Positions 42,754 through 53,530 of a stretch of DNA of 64,000 nucleotides are shown here, piece by piece; position 1 is the stretch's first letter, and every line of letters begins with the position of its first letter. Source of the DNA: Pseudarthrobacter sp. L1SW (GTDB lineage: Bacteria; Actinomycetota; Actinomycetes; Actinomycetales; Micrococcaceae); assembly GCF_020809045.1 (NCBI RefSeq), contig NZ_CP078079.1, forward strand, positions 3,720,001 to 3,784,000, written 5' to 3'. Made by a program: the position numbers and the translations under genes. A model generated the notes under the pieces. The model ran no database searches and was not told the origin of the DNA. It worked only from the letters and a program-made list of their open reading frames with translations.

Positions 42754-43152
42754 TTACCCCATCGCGGGGGCGGCGGCGGTCCGGCCGGAGAACTGGCGGC
42801 GTGCCCAGCGGGCAAGTTTCTTGCCCTTGCCCTTCCACCAGTTGTCCTCGTCCTTGTCGTGGTGCAGGCGGAAGATGATGGCCATCAGCACAAACATCCC
42901 CATCACCACATCAATCCAGGACGCAAGGACCAGTGCAATCAGGACGGTGAGCCCGTTGACGATGATCGACGGCACCGCCAGGGTCCGGAAGACGGTGCTT
43001 GCCACGTAGCGCCGGTGGGATCTGGGGACGGACAGCGCGCGCACCATGTCGAAGCAGACGCACACCACCACAATCGTCTGCCCGACGGCGAGCAGCAGCT
43101 GGCCCGGAATCGAGCCGCTGAATGCTGCCACCGACTCCATCCCCGGACTCAT
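42754..43152 (-). CDS. Small hypothetical membrane protein
   Basis: The 132-residue protein has about three hydrophobic segments (LLLAVGQTIVVVCVCF, VPSIIVNGLTVLIALVLA and VVMGMFVLMAIIF). A charged C-terminal tail follows (DKDEDNWWKGKGKK, then a basic segment). The ATG at 43152 has a good GAGGGG site. I know no function. It is transcribed alone, upstream of a long hairpin separating it from hspR. Confidence 0.6.
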   Translation of the reverse strand: MSPGMESVAAFSGSIPGQLLLAVGQTIVVVCVCFDMVRALSVPRSHRRYVASTVFRTLAVPSIIVNGLTVLIALVLASWIDVVMGMFVLMAIIFRLHHDKDEDNWWKGKGKKLARWARRQFSGRTAAAPAMG

Positions 43153-43202
43153 CGGTGCCCCTCATCGGCAGGGCTGCTAAAAGCGGAACCACGCATGGAA
43201 AA

Positions 43203-43265
43203 CCCCCGGAAACCTTGGAACCACTGCTGCTGATCCAGCAGTGGTTCCATTGAAGTTTCCGGGGG
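43203..43265. terminator. Large two-part hairpin, probable terminator of the hspR operon
   Basis: CCCCCGGAAAC (43203-43213) pairs with GTTTCCGGGGG (43255-43265). Inside it GGAACCACTGCTG (43217-43229) pairs perfectly with CAGCAGTGGTTCC (43236-43248) around CTGATC. It lies about 90 bp past the hspR stop on the minus strand. There is no T-tract, so it may also be a repeat of other origin. Confidence 0.6.
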
Positions 43266-43353
43266 CTCCGGGGTCACGAGTAGTGAGTACTCTATTTCCG
43301 GCAGGCGCGGAGGGCACGTTACTTAGGTGCGGCTGCCGTTTGCCCCAAACGGC

Positions 43354-43779
43354 CTAGTTGCCGAGGGCGCGGGGCCGCCAAAGCACCACGGCCTGGGAGC
43401 GGGGGCGCGGACGCTGGCCCCGAGCCAGGCTCACCACGTCACCTGCCGCACCGGCAGCGAAGATGCGTGCGTCCAGGGGCTGCCGGCGCCGTCCGAGTTC
43501 CTCGGTCAGCTCTGCGATGCGGCTCTGCAGGGCGGCCACTTGGTTCTCGAGTTCCAGGATCCGCTTGATCCCTTCAAGTGAGACGCCCTCCTGGGACAGC
43601 CGCTGCACTTCACGCAGCATTGTCACGTCGCGCTGTGAGTAACGGCGGGACTTGCCGGGTGCGCGGCTGGGCGAGACGATGCCCAGCCGGTCGTACTGCC
43701 GCAGCGTCTGGGGGTGCATGTCCGCAAGCTCAGCCGCCACCGAAATCACGAAAATGGGCTGGTCAGCACTGACGTCCAC
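43354..43779 (-). CDS. hspR: Heat-shock repressor HspR (MerR family)
   Basis: The 141-residue repressor has a MerR-type helix-turn-helix (FVISVAAELADMHPQTLRQY, then PSRAPGKSRRYSQRDVTML) and a leucine-zipper-like coiled coil (ILELENQVAALQSRIAELTEEL). In actinobacteria HspR uses DnaK as co-repressor and binds HAIR sites upstream of dnaK. Two such sites are present at 47534-47552 and 47587-47605. It ends the dnaK-grpE-dnaJ-hspR operon, closing the feedback loop. The Pro/Arg-rich C-terminus is typical. Confidence 0.93.
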   Translation of the reverse strand: MDVSADQPIFVISVAAELADMHPQTLRQYDRLGIVSPSRAPGKSRRYSQRDVTMLREVQRLSQEGVSLEGIKRILELENQVAALQSRIAELTEELGRRRQPLDARIFAAGAAGDVVSLARGQRPRPRSQAVVLWRPRALGN

Positions 43780-43793
43780 TGCACTCCTTCCTG

Positions 43794-44765
43794 CTACAAC
43801 CGGGCCTTGGCGGCCAGGCCCTCACGGACATCGGCTCCCGCCGTGGCCTCGGCAAACGCCTTCACCGCGGCTTCGGCTTCCTTGTTCAGGTTCTTGGGAA
43901 CCGCGACGTCGATGGTCACCAGCAGGTCGCCGGTCCCCTTCGCCGTCTTCACGCCTTTGCCCTTGACCCGCAGCGTACGGCCCGACGGCGTCCCGGCCGG
44001 CACACGGACCCGCACCTTTTCGCCGTCGATGGTGGGCACCTCGATGTCCGCTCCCAAGGCTGCCTCAGGGAAGGTGACGGGGACATGGATGCGGAGGTTG
44101 TCGCCGTCGCGCGTGTAGAAGGCGTGCGGCTGGACCGAGACGGATACCACCAGGTCCCCGTTTCCGGCCGCGCCGGGCTGGCCTTTGCCCCGCACGCGGA
44201 CTTTCTGGCCGTCCTTGATGCCGGCAGGCACCCGGACGTCAATGACTTCGCCGCTCGGTTCCCGCAGGCCAATGGTGGTGCCGCGGATGGAGCCGGCAAA
44301 GGAAATGCTTGTGGAGGCCGTGCGGTCGGCGCCCTTCTGCGGCGCCCGCTGGAACCCGGTCTGGCCGAAGCCGCCGCCGAACAGGTCGGCGAACTCCGGG
44401 GGAATGCCGCCGGCGGAAGGATTGAAGCCGCCCGCATGCCGGCCGGTGTTGCCGGTGAACAGGCCGCCGAACATGTCCTCGAAGCCGCCATTGCCCGCTC
44501 CGGCGCCGCCGGGGGCAAACCGGGCCCCGCTGCCCATGGCCCGGATGGCGTCGTACTGCTGGCGCTCATCAGGGTCTGAAAGCACCGAGTACGCCTCGGA
44601 AATGTCCTTGAACTTCTTCTCGGAAGCTGTGTTCCCCGCGTTCGTATCAGGGTGGTGCTGCCGGGCCAGCTTCCGATAAGCCTTCTTGATATCGGCGTCG
44701 GAAGCGTCCTTGGCAACACCAAGGATCTTGTAAAAGTCCTTGTCCACCCAATCCTGGCTAGCCAA
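43794..44765 (-). CDS. dnaJ: DnaJ co-chaperone without zinc finger (type II, CbpA-like)
   Basis: The 323-residue protein has an N-terminal J-domain ([11 protein letters not shown] at 38-40), a G/F-rich stretch (about 85-140) and two beta-barrel substrate domains. No CxxCxGxG repeats are present, so it is a type II DnaJ, as in the actinobacterial dnaK operon. The start is TTG at 44765 behind AAAGGAAA. A 103-nt nested palindrome fills the 180-bp gap between it and grpE. Confidence 0.93.
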   Translation of the reverse strand: MASQDWVDKDFYKILGVAKDASDADIKKAYRKLARQHHPDTNAGNTASEKKFKDISEAYSVLSDPDERQQYDAIRAMGSGARFAPGGAGAGNGGFEDMFGGLFTGNTGRHAGGFNPSAGGIPPEFADLFGGGFGQTGFQRAPQKGADRTASTSISFAGSIRGTTIGLREPSGEVIDVRVPAGIKDGQKVRVRGKGQPGAAGNGDLVVSVSVQPHAFYTRDGDNLRIHVPVTFPEAALGADIEVPTIDGEKVRVRVPAGTPSGRTLRVKGKGVKTAKGTGDLLVTIDVAVPKNLNKEAEAAVKAFAEATAGADVREGLAAKARL

Positions 44766-44822
44766 TGGCGTTTCCTTTCAAGTACAAAAAGCGTTAAGGC
44801 GCGGTTACCGCCGAACGCCGGA

Positions 44823-44925
44823 GCGGATGAGGGGGCCCGGGAGTGGCATCGGGCCTGCCGGAGCTGGGTGGCTAACGATCGCAGATCGTTGCCACCCAGC
44901 GTAGGGGCGGGGCCCCCTCATCCGC
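44823..44925. repeat. 103-nt nested palindrome between grpE and dnaJ
   Basis: Outer arms GCGGATGAGGGGGCCC (44823-44838) and its exact complement (44910-44925) enclose a second stem. There GCTGGGTGGC (44863-44872) and AACGATC (44874-44880) pair with GATCGTT (44884-44890) and GCCACCCAGC (44891-44900) around a 3-nt loop. Inside an operon this could tune dnaJ/hspR levels or protect the grpE mRNA end. Confidence 0.85.
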
Positions 44926-44943
44926 GGAGGCGTTGGAGTAATG

Positions 44944-45612
44944 CTAAGCCGGAACGGCCACAATCACCTGGGCGGCCCGGAGGACGCGTTCGCCTGACTT
45001 GTAGCCTGAGCGGAGCACCTGGCTGACGGTGTCAACCTCGATGTCCTCGCCGGGCTGCTGGATCAGGGCCTCGTGGATCGTGGGATCGAACTCCACGCCT
45101 GTCTCGTCGATCCGGACCAGGCCGTACGTCTTCAGCGCGTTCTCCAGCTTTGCGGCGATCGCGGCGAACGGGCCGTCAACGAGGTCGCCGTGCTGGCGGG
45201 CCGCATCGACGTCGTCCAGCACCGGCAGCAGGGAGTTCAGGACGCCGATGACGGCCATTTCCCCCGCCACGGCGCGGTCGCGTTCAACCCGCTTGCGGTA
45301 GTTGACGTACTCGGCCTGCAGCCGGAGGAGGTCGTTCCGAAGCTCGGCCGCCTCAGCGTTGGCCGAACCCGCCGAACCAGCGCCCTGGGCCACGGACTCC
45401 GCGGCCGGCACCTCGACGCCGTTGAGGATTTCCTCAGCCTGGGCGAGCGCATCGCCGTCGGAATCCTTGGCTTCAGGGTGACCGCCCTCGGGATGCCGCG
45501 CCTGCCCGGTCACCGGGTCAACCTTGCGGTTGTCCCGGATGACCGGCTCGCTGTTGTGCCTGTTCTCCTGGTCTGCGGAGCTGTGCTCTTCCTCGTTACC
45601 GTGGTGGGGCAT
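44944..45612 (-). CDS. grpE: Nucleotide exchange factor GrpE
   Basis: The 222-residue protein has a long charged, disordered N-terminus (1-85), then the GrpE coiled coil (ELRNDLLRLQAEYVNYRKRV) and the beta-wing (FDPTIHEALIQQP, then VLRSGYKSGERVLRAAQVIV). It drives ADP release from DnaK. The ATG at 45612 lies 2 bp after the dnaK stop, so the two are translated together. Confidence 0.93.
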   Translation of the reverse strand: MPHHGNEEEHSSADQENRHNSEPVIRDNRKVDPVTGQARHPEGGHPEAKDSDGDALAQAEEILNGVEVPAAESVAQGAGSAGSANAEAAELRNDLLRLQAEYVNYRKRVERDRAVAGEMAVIGVLNSLLPVLDDVDAARQHGDLVDGPFAAIAAKLENALKTYGLVRIDETGVEFDPTIHEALIQQPGEDIEVDTVSQVLRSGYKSGERVLRAAQVIVAVPA

Positions 45613-45614
45613 GG

Positions 45615-47579
<1,965 letters not shown>

Positions 47580-47586
47580 TACGAAG

Positions 47587-47605
47587 TTGAGCGTACCCGA
47601 CTCAA
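47587..47605. promoter_or_regulatory. HAIR box 2 (HspR operator)
   Basis: TTGAGCGTACCCGACTCAA has the same TTGAGC-N7-ACTCAA form as box 1 and lies 53 bp further upstream, just ahead of the -35 hexamer. Confidence 0.88.
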
Positions 47606-47752
47606 CTCTGCCTTTGCTTTGGTCACCCAGCACCGGCAGCCTCCCCGCAATGGCGGGGTTTCCGGACCGTTATGCATTCTTAAAACGCGGACGACGGCGG
47701 TCCCCCGTTTCGCTGCTGGAGAACCTGCCGCCGCGCTGCTTTTGCTGGCCTA

Positions 47753-48043
47753 CTACCTTTCGCTGTCCCGGCGCCCGTGCAGGGGGCCCCGTTCCTCGGC
47801 TGTGGTGTTCACCTGTCCGTCCGTCAGCCCTTCACGGACTGCATCCGTTTCTCGGGCCCTGCCGGCGGTGCCGGCCTCGCCGTAATCGCCGTCCTCGTAT
47901 TCGCCGTCGTCACGGGTCGCGGCGGCATCCCCCACAGTGCCGGCATCGCCGTAGTCGCCGTCCACGTACTGCCCGCCTTCGCCTTCCAGCCCCGGCGCCG
48001 TACTGCCCTTGCGGGGCTGCTCATCGGCGTTATGTTCCGTCAT
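47753..48043 (-). CDS. Small acidic hypothetical protein with internal repeat
   Basis: From the ATG at 48043, behind a strong AAAGGAGAG, the frame encodes 96 residues rich in Gly, Asp and Glu with no hydrophobic core. A segment is repeated: YVDGDYGDAGTVGDA (about 26-40) and YEDGDYGEAGTAGRA (about 49-63). It is likely disordered and soluble. I do not recognise it. Its place between dnaK and an MMPL exporter gives no clue. Confidence 0.6.
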   Translation of the reverse strand: MTEHNADEQPRKGSTAPGLEGEGGQYVDGDYGDAGTVGDAAATRDDGEYEDGDYGEAGTAGRARETDAVREGLTDGQVNTTAEERGPLHGRRDSER

Positions 48044-48173
48044 GGTGACTTCTCTCCTTTGAGGTTCCGCGTCCATGCGGGCGCATTGGCAGTCTATCGA
48101 GGAGGCCTTTTCACCAACAGGGCCGCGGGCCAGCAAGAGCCTCGCGGGATGTCAGGTGCATTCGGCCTAGGAT

Positions 48174-50381
48174 TCAGCGGCGGCCTGCGCCCTCAACCAC
48201 AGGCTCCGGCGTGCCGCCGGTTTCCGGACGGACGGACGCATCCAGCTCCGGCCGCCCCAGCTTGCCGGGCCACCAGATGCGGGGCCCGATGTCGTACGCG
48301 AGCGCCGGCACCAGCAGCGACCGGACCAGGACGGTGTCCAGCAGCACGCCGAACGCCACGATGAACGCCAGCTGCACCAGGAACATGATCGGAATGACGC
48401 CCAGCGCGGCGAATGTGGCCGCCAGCACCACCCCGGCGGACGTAATGACGCCGCCGGTGACGCCCAGCCCGCGGAGGATGCCCGGCCGGGTGCCGTGCTT
48501 GAGCGACTCCTCGCGGACCCTGCTCATCAGGAAGATGTTGTAGTCCACCCCAAGGGCAACCAGGAACACAAAGCCGAACAGCGGAACGGTGGCGTCAGCC
48601 CCTGGGAAGCCCAGGATGTTGTTGAAGACGAACGCCGAAACGCCCATCGCAGCAGCGTAGGACAGCACCACCGAGAGCACCAGCAGCACCGGCGCCAGGA
48701 TGGATCGGAGCAGCAGCATCAGGATGAACAGGATCACCACCAGGACCACCGGGATGATGATCACCAGGTCCCGCTGGGCGGTGGTGTTGGTATCGAGTGC
48801 CGTCGCGGTCACGCCGCCCACCAGGGCTTCCGGATCCACTGCCTTGACGTCCGCGCGCAGCGCCTTGACAGCTTCCTCCGCTTCGAGTGAGTCCGCGGCC
48901 GAGTTCAGGGTGGCGTTGATGAGCACCTTGCCGTCGCGGACGTCCGGTGCGCTGGGAGCGCCGGGGGCTCCGGTGATGGGCACGGAACCCTGGGCAAGGA
49001 GATAAGCCTCGCCCACGCCGTCGGCCGCTTTCACGGTGTCCAGCACTTCCTGCGCCTTTCCTCGGTCCGCAACCACGACGGCGGGGCTGCCGCTGCCGGC
49101 GTCGAAGTGCCGCGCCAAAGCGTCCTGGCCGTCAACGGCGTTGGATGCCGCGAGGATGACGTCGGTTTGCGGAACGCCGTTGGCCTTGAGCTGCAGGACG
49201 CCGGCCGAGGCAACCACCAGCAGCAGGACCGAGGCCACCCAGACCGTCCGCGGATGCCGGGAAACCAGGGACCCGGTGGCACGCCACAGGCCCTTCTGGC
49301 CTTCCAGCCCGGTGACCAGTTCGGGTTCGCGCTGGTCGGCGGGAAGCAGCTTCGGGCGGAACGGCCAGAAGGCGGCCCGACCCAGCAGCGCCATCAGCGC
49401 GGGAAGCAGCGTAAGGGCCGCAAACAGTGAACAGAGGATGCCGGCCGCCGCCACGGGGCCCAGCGCCTTGTTGGAGTTGAGGTCGGAGAAGAGCAGGCAC
49501 AAGAGCGCAATAATCACGGTGGCACCGGACGCCAGGATGGGCTCGAAGGATGCTTTCCAGGCGGTCAGGACAGCCGCGGTGCGGTTGGTGGTGTGGGTCA
49601 GGGCTTCGCGGAACCGTGCAACATACAGCAGGGCGTAATCCGTGGCGGCGCCGATCACCAGGATGGACAGGATGCCCTGGCTCTGGCCGTTGAGCTGGAT
49701 CCACCCGGCTTTAGCCATGCCGAACACCAGCAGGATGGCGGCACACAGCGCGAAGACGGACGTCAGCAGCACCATGATGGGCAGCAGGAGGGAGCGGTAC
49801 ACCACCAGCAGGATCACGAACACCGCGGCCAGGGCCACCAGCAGGAGGATGCCGTCAATCCCGGCGAAGGCGGCGGTGAGGTCCGCCGCGAGCCCCGCGG
49901 GGCCCGTCACGAAGGTCTGCATTCCCTCCGGGGCCGCGCCGGCCACGGTGTCCCGCAGCTCCTGCACCGCTTCCTTGACCTCCGCCGAGGAATCGATGGG
50001 CGCGATGAACTGGACGGCCTTGCCGTCCTTGGAGGGGATGGGTCCAATCACAGCACTGCCGAGCTTAAGCTCCTCGAGCTCCGCCCGCAGTCCCGCAGCC
50101 TCCCCAAGCTGGGCCGGGGTGAAGGCCTCGCTGCTTTCGATCACGATGACGCCCGGCACCTCATCCGAGTCACGGAACCTGGACTGCCAGTCCTGCGCCT
50201 CGGTAGCCTCTGCGCCGGCCGGGAGGAAGGAGGCCTGGTCGTTGGAGGAGACCTCTTCAAGCCTGCCGAACGTTGGGCCTCCGACGCCGGCCAGCGCCAG
50301 CCACGTCAGGACCAGGATGACGGGGACCAGCCAGCGCAGCCAGAACGGGACCCGTTCCGTGCCTGTGGATGTAGCTTTCAT
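48174..50381 (-). CDS. MMPL/RND-family exporter
   Basis: The 735-residue inner membrane protein has about twelve hydrophobic segments in two halves. Each half follows the MMPL pattern of one helix, a large external loop and five helices (first helix FWLRWLVPVILVLTWLALAG). Conserved blocks include GAATDYALLYVARFREAL and ALGVDYNIFLMSRVREES, with the Asp residues used for proton coupling. Such proteins export lipids or drugs. The divergent MarR gene and a palindrome in the shared promoter imply local control. Cargo unknown. Confidence 0.88.
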   Translation of the reverse strand: MKATSTGTERVPFWLRWLVPVILVLTWLALAGVGGPTFGRLEEVSSNDQASFLPAGAEATEAQDWQSRFRDSDEVPGVIVIESSEAFTPAQLGEAAGLRAELEELKLGSAVIGPIPSKDGKAVQFIAPIDSSAEVKEAVQELRDTVAGAAPEGMQTFVTGPAGLAADLTAAFAGIDGILLLVALAAVFVILLVVYRSLLLPIMVLLTSVFALCAAILLVFGMAKAGWIQLNGQSQGILSILVIGAATDYALLYVARFREALTHTTNRTAAVLTAWKASFEPILASGATVIIALLCLLFSDLNSNKALGPVAAAGILCSLFAALTLLPALMALLGRAAFWPFRPKLLPADQREPELVTGLEGQKGLWRATGSLVSRHPRTVWVASVLLLVVASAGVLQLKANGVPQTDVILAASNAVDGQDALARHFDAGSGSPAVVVADRGKAQEVLDTVKAADGVGEAYLLAQGSVPITGAPGAPSAPDVRDGKVLINATLNSAADSLEAEEAVKALRADVKAVDPEALVGGVTATALDTNTTAQRDLVIIIPVVLVVILFILMLLLRSILAPVLLVLSVVLSYAAAMGVSAFVFNNILGFPGADATVPLFGFVFLVALGVDYNIFLMSRVREESLKHGTRPGILRGLGVTGGVITSAGVVLAATFAALGVIPIMFLVQLAFIVAFGVLLDTVLVRSLLVPALAYDIGPRIWWPGKLGRPELDASVRPETGGTPEPVVEGAGRR

Positions 50382-50431
50382 TTGTTGCCTTCCAGGGGAG
50401 GGACGCGGGTAACATTGCTTCCATACTAGAG

Positions 50432-50450
50432 TATCTCCATTATGGAGATA
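50432..50450. promoter_or_regulatory. Probable MarR operator between mmpL and marR
   Basis: TATCTCCA (50432-50439) and TGGAGATA (50443-50450) form a perfect 8-bp inverted repeat around TTA, 51 bp before the exporter start. MarR proteins usually bind such dyads in the divergent promoter. Confidence 0.7.
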
Positions 50451-50587
50451 AGAGCCGGGCTAGCTTTTCTTGGTTCGGTCGGTACGTTCATGGCGGCGGC
50501 GCTGAAGTAATATCCGTCAGTACGGCCAACCGCCCGGGGGCCGAGCCGGGCATTCGGTACCAGCACCCGCAGAATAAGGAGGTGGAC

Positions 50588-51148
50588 GTGGCAGGCAACG
50601 CTGACCCCGGCCCGCAGGGGCCTCCTTCCGGTCCGCCCGCAGGCCCTCACCCGCTGGTCCTGCTCCTGCAGGAGTTCACGCTGGAGGCCAACCGGTACGT
50701 GGATACTGCAGGCGGGCAAAAGGACATGCACCGCACGGACCTCAATGCCCTGGCTGTGATCATGCGCCACACGGCGAAGGGAAACGTGGTGACGCCCGGG
50801 CTCCTGCGCAAGGAACTGCACCTGAGCTCGCCCGCGACCACCGCCTTGATCGACAGGCTTGACCATTCCGGGCACGTGATACGCGAGCGGCATGGCTCGG
50901 ACCGTCGGCAGGTCCAGCTGAAAATGACACCCAAGGCCTTCCAGGACGGCGGGACGATCTTCGCCCCGCTGGCGCGCCAGATGGGAACCGCCATGGCTGC
51001 GTTCACGCCGGAGGAGCTGGAAACCGCCAGCCGCTTCATGACCGCCATGGTGGAAGCGACGGTTGCTGCGCGGGAAGAGTCGTCCGGGGGCCACCCGGAC
51101 ACCCCCGCCCCGCCCACCCAACACCCCCGCCCCCACCCAACTAGGTAG
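50588..51148 (+). CDS. MarR-family transcriptional regulator
   Basis: The 186-residue protein has the MarR winged helix (NVVTPGLLRKELHLSSPATT, ALIDRLDHSGHVIRERHGSDRRQVQLKMT split over the wing). The GTG at 50588 is set by AAGGAGG ending 5 nt before it. The C-terminal 25 residues are a low-complexity Pro/His tail, and the last codons and TAG stop lie inside palindromic repeat D, so insertion of that repeat may have replaced the original end of the gene. It probably represses the divergent MMPL exporter. Confidence 0.87.
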   Translation: MAGNADPGPQGPPSGPPAGPHPLVLLLQEFTLEANRYVDTAGGQKDMHRTDLNALAVIMRHTAKGNVVTPGLLRKELHLSSPATTALIDRLDHSGHVIRERHGSDRRQVQLKMTPKAFQDGGTIFAPLARQMGTAMAAFTPEELETASRFMTAMVEATVAAREESSGGHPDTPAPPTQHPRPHPTR

Positions 51149-51201
51149 CGCTAAGTGTCGTTTTGAGGCTCCAAAACGACACTTGGCGCGACCTAGTTGG
51201 G
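51136..51201. repeat. 66-bp palindromic repeat, copy D
   Basis: Arms 51136-51165 and 51172-51201 flank the loop AGGCTC and pair at 28 of 30 positions; the two mismatches are in the right arm. The left arm is identical to copy A. It overlaps the last 13 bp of the marR gene and ends 14 bp before the methyltransferase start, whose Shine-Dalgarno-like GGGGG begins within it. Confidence 0.95.
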
Positions 51202-51215
51202 GGTAGCGTTTGGTT

Positions 51216-52034
51216 ATGAGTGCGCAGCAGCCTGAAGACGACGTTTACACGCACGGCCATCACGAATCAGTGGTCCGCGCCCATGCCGCCAGGACAGCCG
51301 AGAATTCGGCTGCGTTCGTCCTGCCGCACCTCACGCCAGGCTGCAGCGTGCTCGACGTCGGCTGCGGCCCGGGCACCATCACGTGCGACTTTGCCGTCCT
51401 GGTGGCTCCGGGAAAAGTCACCGGCCTGGACCGGTCACCGGACATCATCGCCCAGGCCAGGGCCCTCGCCATGGAGCGCGAGGTTCCGAACGTCGAATTC
51501 GTGGCCGGCAACATCTACGACCTGGACTTCGAGGACGGGACGTTCGATGTCGTCCACGCGCACCAGGTGCTTCAGCACCTCACCGACCCTGTGGAGGCGC
51601 TGCGTGAGATGCGGCGCGTGGCCAAGCCCGGCGGCATCGTTGCCGTACGCGACGCCGACTTCCACGGCATGAGCTGGTACCCCGCCATCCCGGAGCTCGA
51701 CGAATGGATGGAGCTGTACCAGCGCATCGCCCGCAGGAACGGGGCAGAGCCCGACGCCGGGCGGCGGCTGGTCAGCTGGGCCCAGGCGGCAGGCTTCACC
51801 GACGTTGCTCCCACCAGCAGCAACTGGCTTTATGCCACCGGCCAGCAGCGCCGGTGGCAGGCCCGGGTCTGGAGCGAACGCGTGCTGCACTCTGCCTTCG
51901 CGGAGCAGGCACTGGAATACGGCTTCGCCAACCCGGCGGACCTGGCGAGGATTTCCGCAGGCTGGCATCGGTGGGGATCCACCGACGACGGCTGGTTCCT
52001 GATCCCCAACGGCGAGGTCGTCGCGCGGGCGTAG
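51216..52034 (+). CDS. Class I SAM-dependent methyltransferase
   Basis: The 272-residue protein has the SAM-binding motif I (VLDVGCGPGTITCDFA), an acidic residue in GLDRSPDI and the FDVVHAHQVLQHL post-motif typical of UbiE/COQ5-like methyltransferases. The C-terminal third is Trp-rich, giving a substrate pocket I cannot assign. The ATG lies 14 bp past palindrome D. Confidence 0.85.
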   Translation: MSAQQPEDDVYTHGHHESVVRAHAARTAENSAAFVLPHLTPGCSVLDVGCGPGTITCDFAVLVAPGKVTGLDRSPDIIAQARALAMEREVPNVEFVAGNIYDLDFEDGTFDVVHAHQVLQHLTDPVEALREMRRVAKPGGIVAVRDADFHGMSWYPAIPELDEWMELYQRIARRNGAEPDAGRRLVSWAQAAGFTDVAPTSSNWLYATGQQRRWQARVWSERVLHSAFAEQALEYGFANPADLARISAGWHRWGSTDDGWFLIPNGEVVARA

Positions 52035-52131
52035 CCGGGAACGGCGACCCCAGCCGAGGCAGCCGCAGCCTGCCGGGCGCCCGGTGAACCCACGGTAAGC
52101 ATCCGCCGGCAACTGCCACTAAACTTGGCTG

Positions 52132-52755
52132 GTGCAATTCTCCCTTTGGCTCGCCCTGGCGGGCGCCGGCGTGCTGATCAGCTTCACCCCCGGCGCCGGA
52201 GCCATCAACACCATGAGCAACTCACTGAATGCCGGGTTCCGGCGTTCCATGTGGGGAATCCTCGGCCAGCAGGCAGCACTGGTGATCCACGTGGTCATCG
52301 TTGCCCTCGGCGTGGGGGTGCTCGTCGCCAGCTCGCCCGTTGCCTTCAACGTGATCCGCTACTCCGGCGCCGCCTACCTGGTCTATCTGGGCATCCGTCA
52401 GTTCCTCAGCAAGCCGGACCTTGAGCAGGAGAAGATCGCCGGCCTTCGGAACGAGCCCGCCTGGTCCATCTTCCGGCGCGGGTTCTGGGTGAATCTCCTC
52501 AACCCGAAGGCCATCATCTTCTTCCTCGCCTTCATGCCCCAGTTCATCCGGCCCGAGCAGCCCCTCCTGGGGCAGTACGCAGTACTGACGGCGACCATCG
52601 TCGCCATTGACATCCTGGTGATGTGGTTCTTCTTCGCTGCCGCGGCCAGGTCCTTTGAGCGGTTCACCCACAGCGCCCGCGGCCAACTTGTCCTCAACCG
52701 GTCCTTCGGGGCGCTGTTTGTGGCAGTAGGCATCCTGCTGGCGTTCCTCCACTAA
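52132..52755 (+). CDS. LysE/RhtB-family amino acid exporter
   Basis: The 207-residue membrane protein has about six hydrophobic segments with the family landmarks LISFTPGAGAINTMSNSLNAG near the start (TPGP-like motif), AAYLVYLGIRQF and FWVNLLNPKAIIFFLAFMPQF. It exports neutral or basic amino acids or homoserine lactone-like compounds. The start is a GTG with a weak ribosome site. Confidence 0.88.
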   Translation: MQFSLWLALAGAGVLISFTPGAGAINTMSNSLNAGFRRSMWGILGQQAALVIHVVIVALGVGVLVASSPVAFNVIRYSGAAYLVYLGIRQFLSKPDLEQEKIAGLRNEPAWSIFRRGFWVNLLNPKAIIFFLAFMPQFIRPEQPLLGQYAVLTATIVAIDILVMWFFFAAAARSFERFTHSARGQLVLNRSFGALFVAVGILLAFLH

Positions 52756-52870
52756 GGACGCGGAGCGTCCGGCAGCTGAGCCGAAGCTCGTGACGGCCGG
52801 TGCAAAGAATCTTTACAAACGAGTCAAGCTTTGTGAATCCCACGCTAGCCAACAAGGGCAAATAGCGCGC

Positions 52871-53419
52871 ATGCTTATCATCATGAACTCACCGTCGAGC
52901 CCATACCGTGTCATCGCCGTCTGCACCGGGAACATCTGCCGGTCCCCCATGGCGGAGTTGATGCTCGCCGCAGCACTGGAAGACGCTGGGCTGGGCGGCT
53001 TGGTCACGGTGGATTCCGCGGGAACAACCGGATACGAAGCCGGGCGGCCCATAGACCCCCGGGCGGCACGGCGGCTGGCAGCGACGCAACTGACCTCCGA
53101 CCGGCACATTGCCCGCCAGTGGCAGGCGGAATGGTTCCAGGAGCGGGACCTGATCCTGGCGCTGGACATCGACCACTACGCCTGGCTGAGCGAGTCCGCC
53201 CCGGACCAGGAGGCCCGGGACAAGATCCGGATGCTGCGCAGCTTCGACCCGCAACTGGCGGAAAAGGACCTCCTTGACCAGGGAATCGAGGACCCCTGGT
53301 ACGGCGGGCATGCAGATTTCGACACCGTCTGGCATCAGGTCCACGCAGCCCTGCCCGGACTGGTGGATTACATCAAAGTGGCGGCCGCCCGGAATGCCCA
53401 GCTCCAGAGCCAGGCCTAG
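52871..53419 (+). CDS. Low-molecular-weight protein tyrosine phosphatase
   Basis: The P-loop C18-T-G-N-I-C-R-S near the N-terminus and the late acid-loop Asp in EDPWYGG are diagnostic of this class. The product is 182 residues from the ATG at 52871; an ATG at 52883 is also possible. It dephosphorylates phosphotyrosine in proteins. No tyrosine kinase or capsule gene lies nearby. Confidence 0.87.
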   Translation: MLIIMNSPSSPYRVIAVCTGNICRSPMAELMLAAALEDAGLGGLVTVDSAGTTGYEAGRPIDPRAARRLAATQLTSDRHIARQWQAEWFQERDLILALDIDHYAWLSESAPDQEARDKIRMLRSFDPQLAEKDLLDQGIEDPWYGGHADFDTVWHQVHAALPGLVDYIKVAAARNAQLQSQA

Positions 53420-53499
53420 CCAAGCAGCGTCACGGGATAGTCGGGCTGAATGAAGGCAAGGCGACGGCGGGCAGCCACCAAGGTTGTTCCCCTTTGTAA

Positions 53500-53516
53500 T
53501 TGAGAACCATTCTCAA
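53500..53516. promoter_or_regulatory. Zur-like box
   Basis: TTGAGAACCATTCTCAA is a perfect 7-bp dyad around CCA, 14 bp before the COG0523 gene. It fits the TGA-AA-N-TT-TCA shape of Zur/Fur-type sites, and the two genes behind it are zinc-starvation types, so Zur control is likely. Confidence 0.75.
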
Positions 53517-53530
53517 CTAAGTTTGACCGC

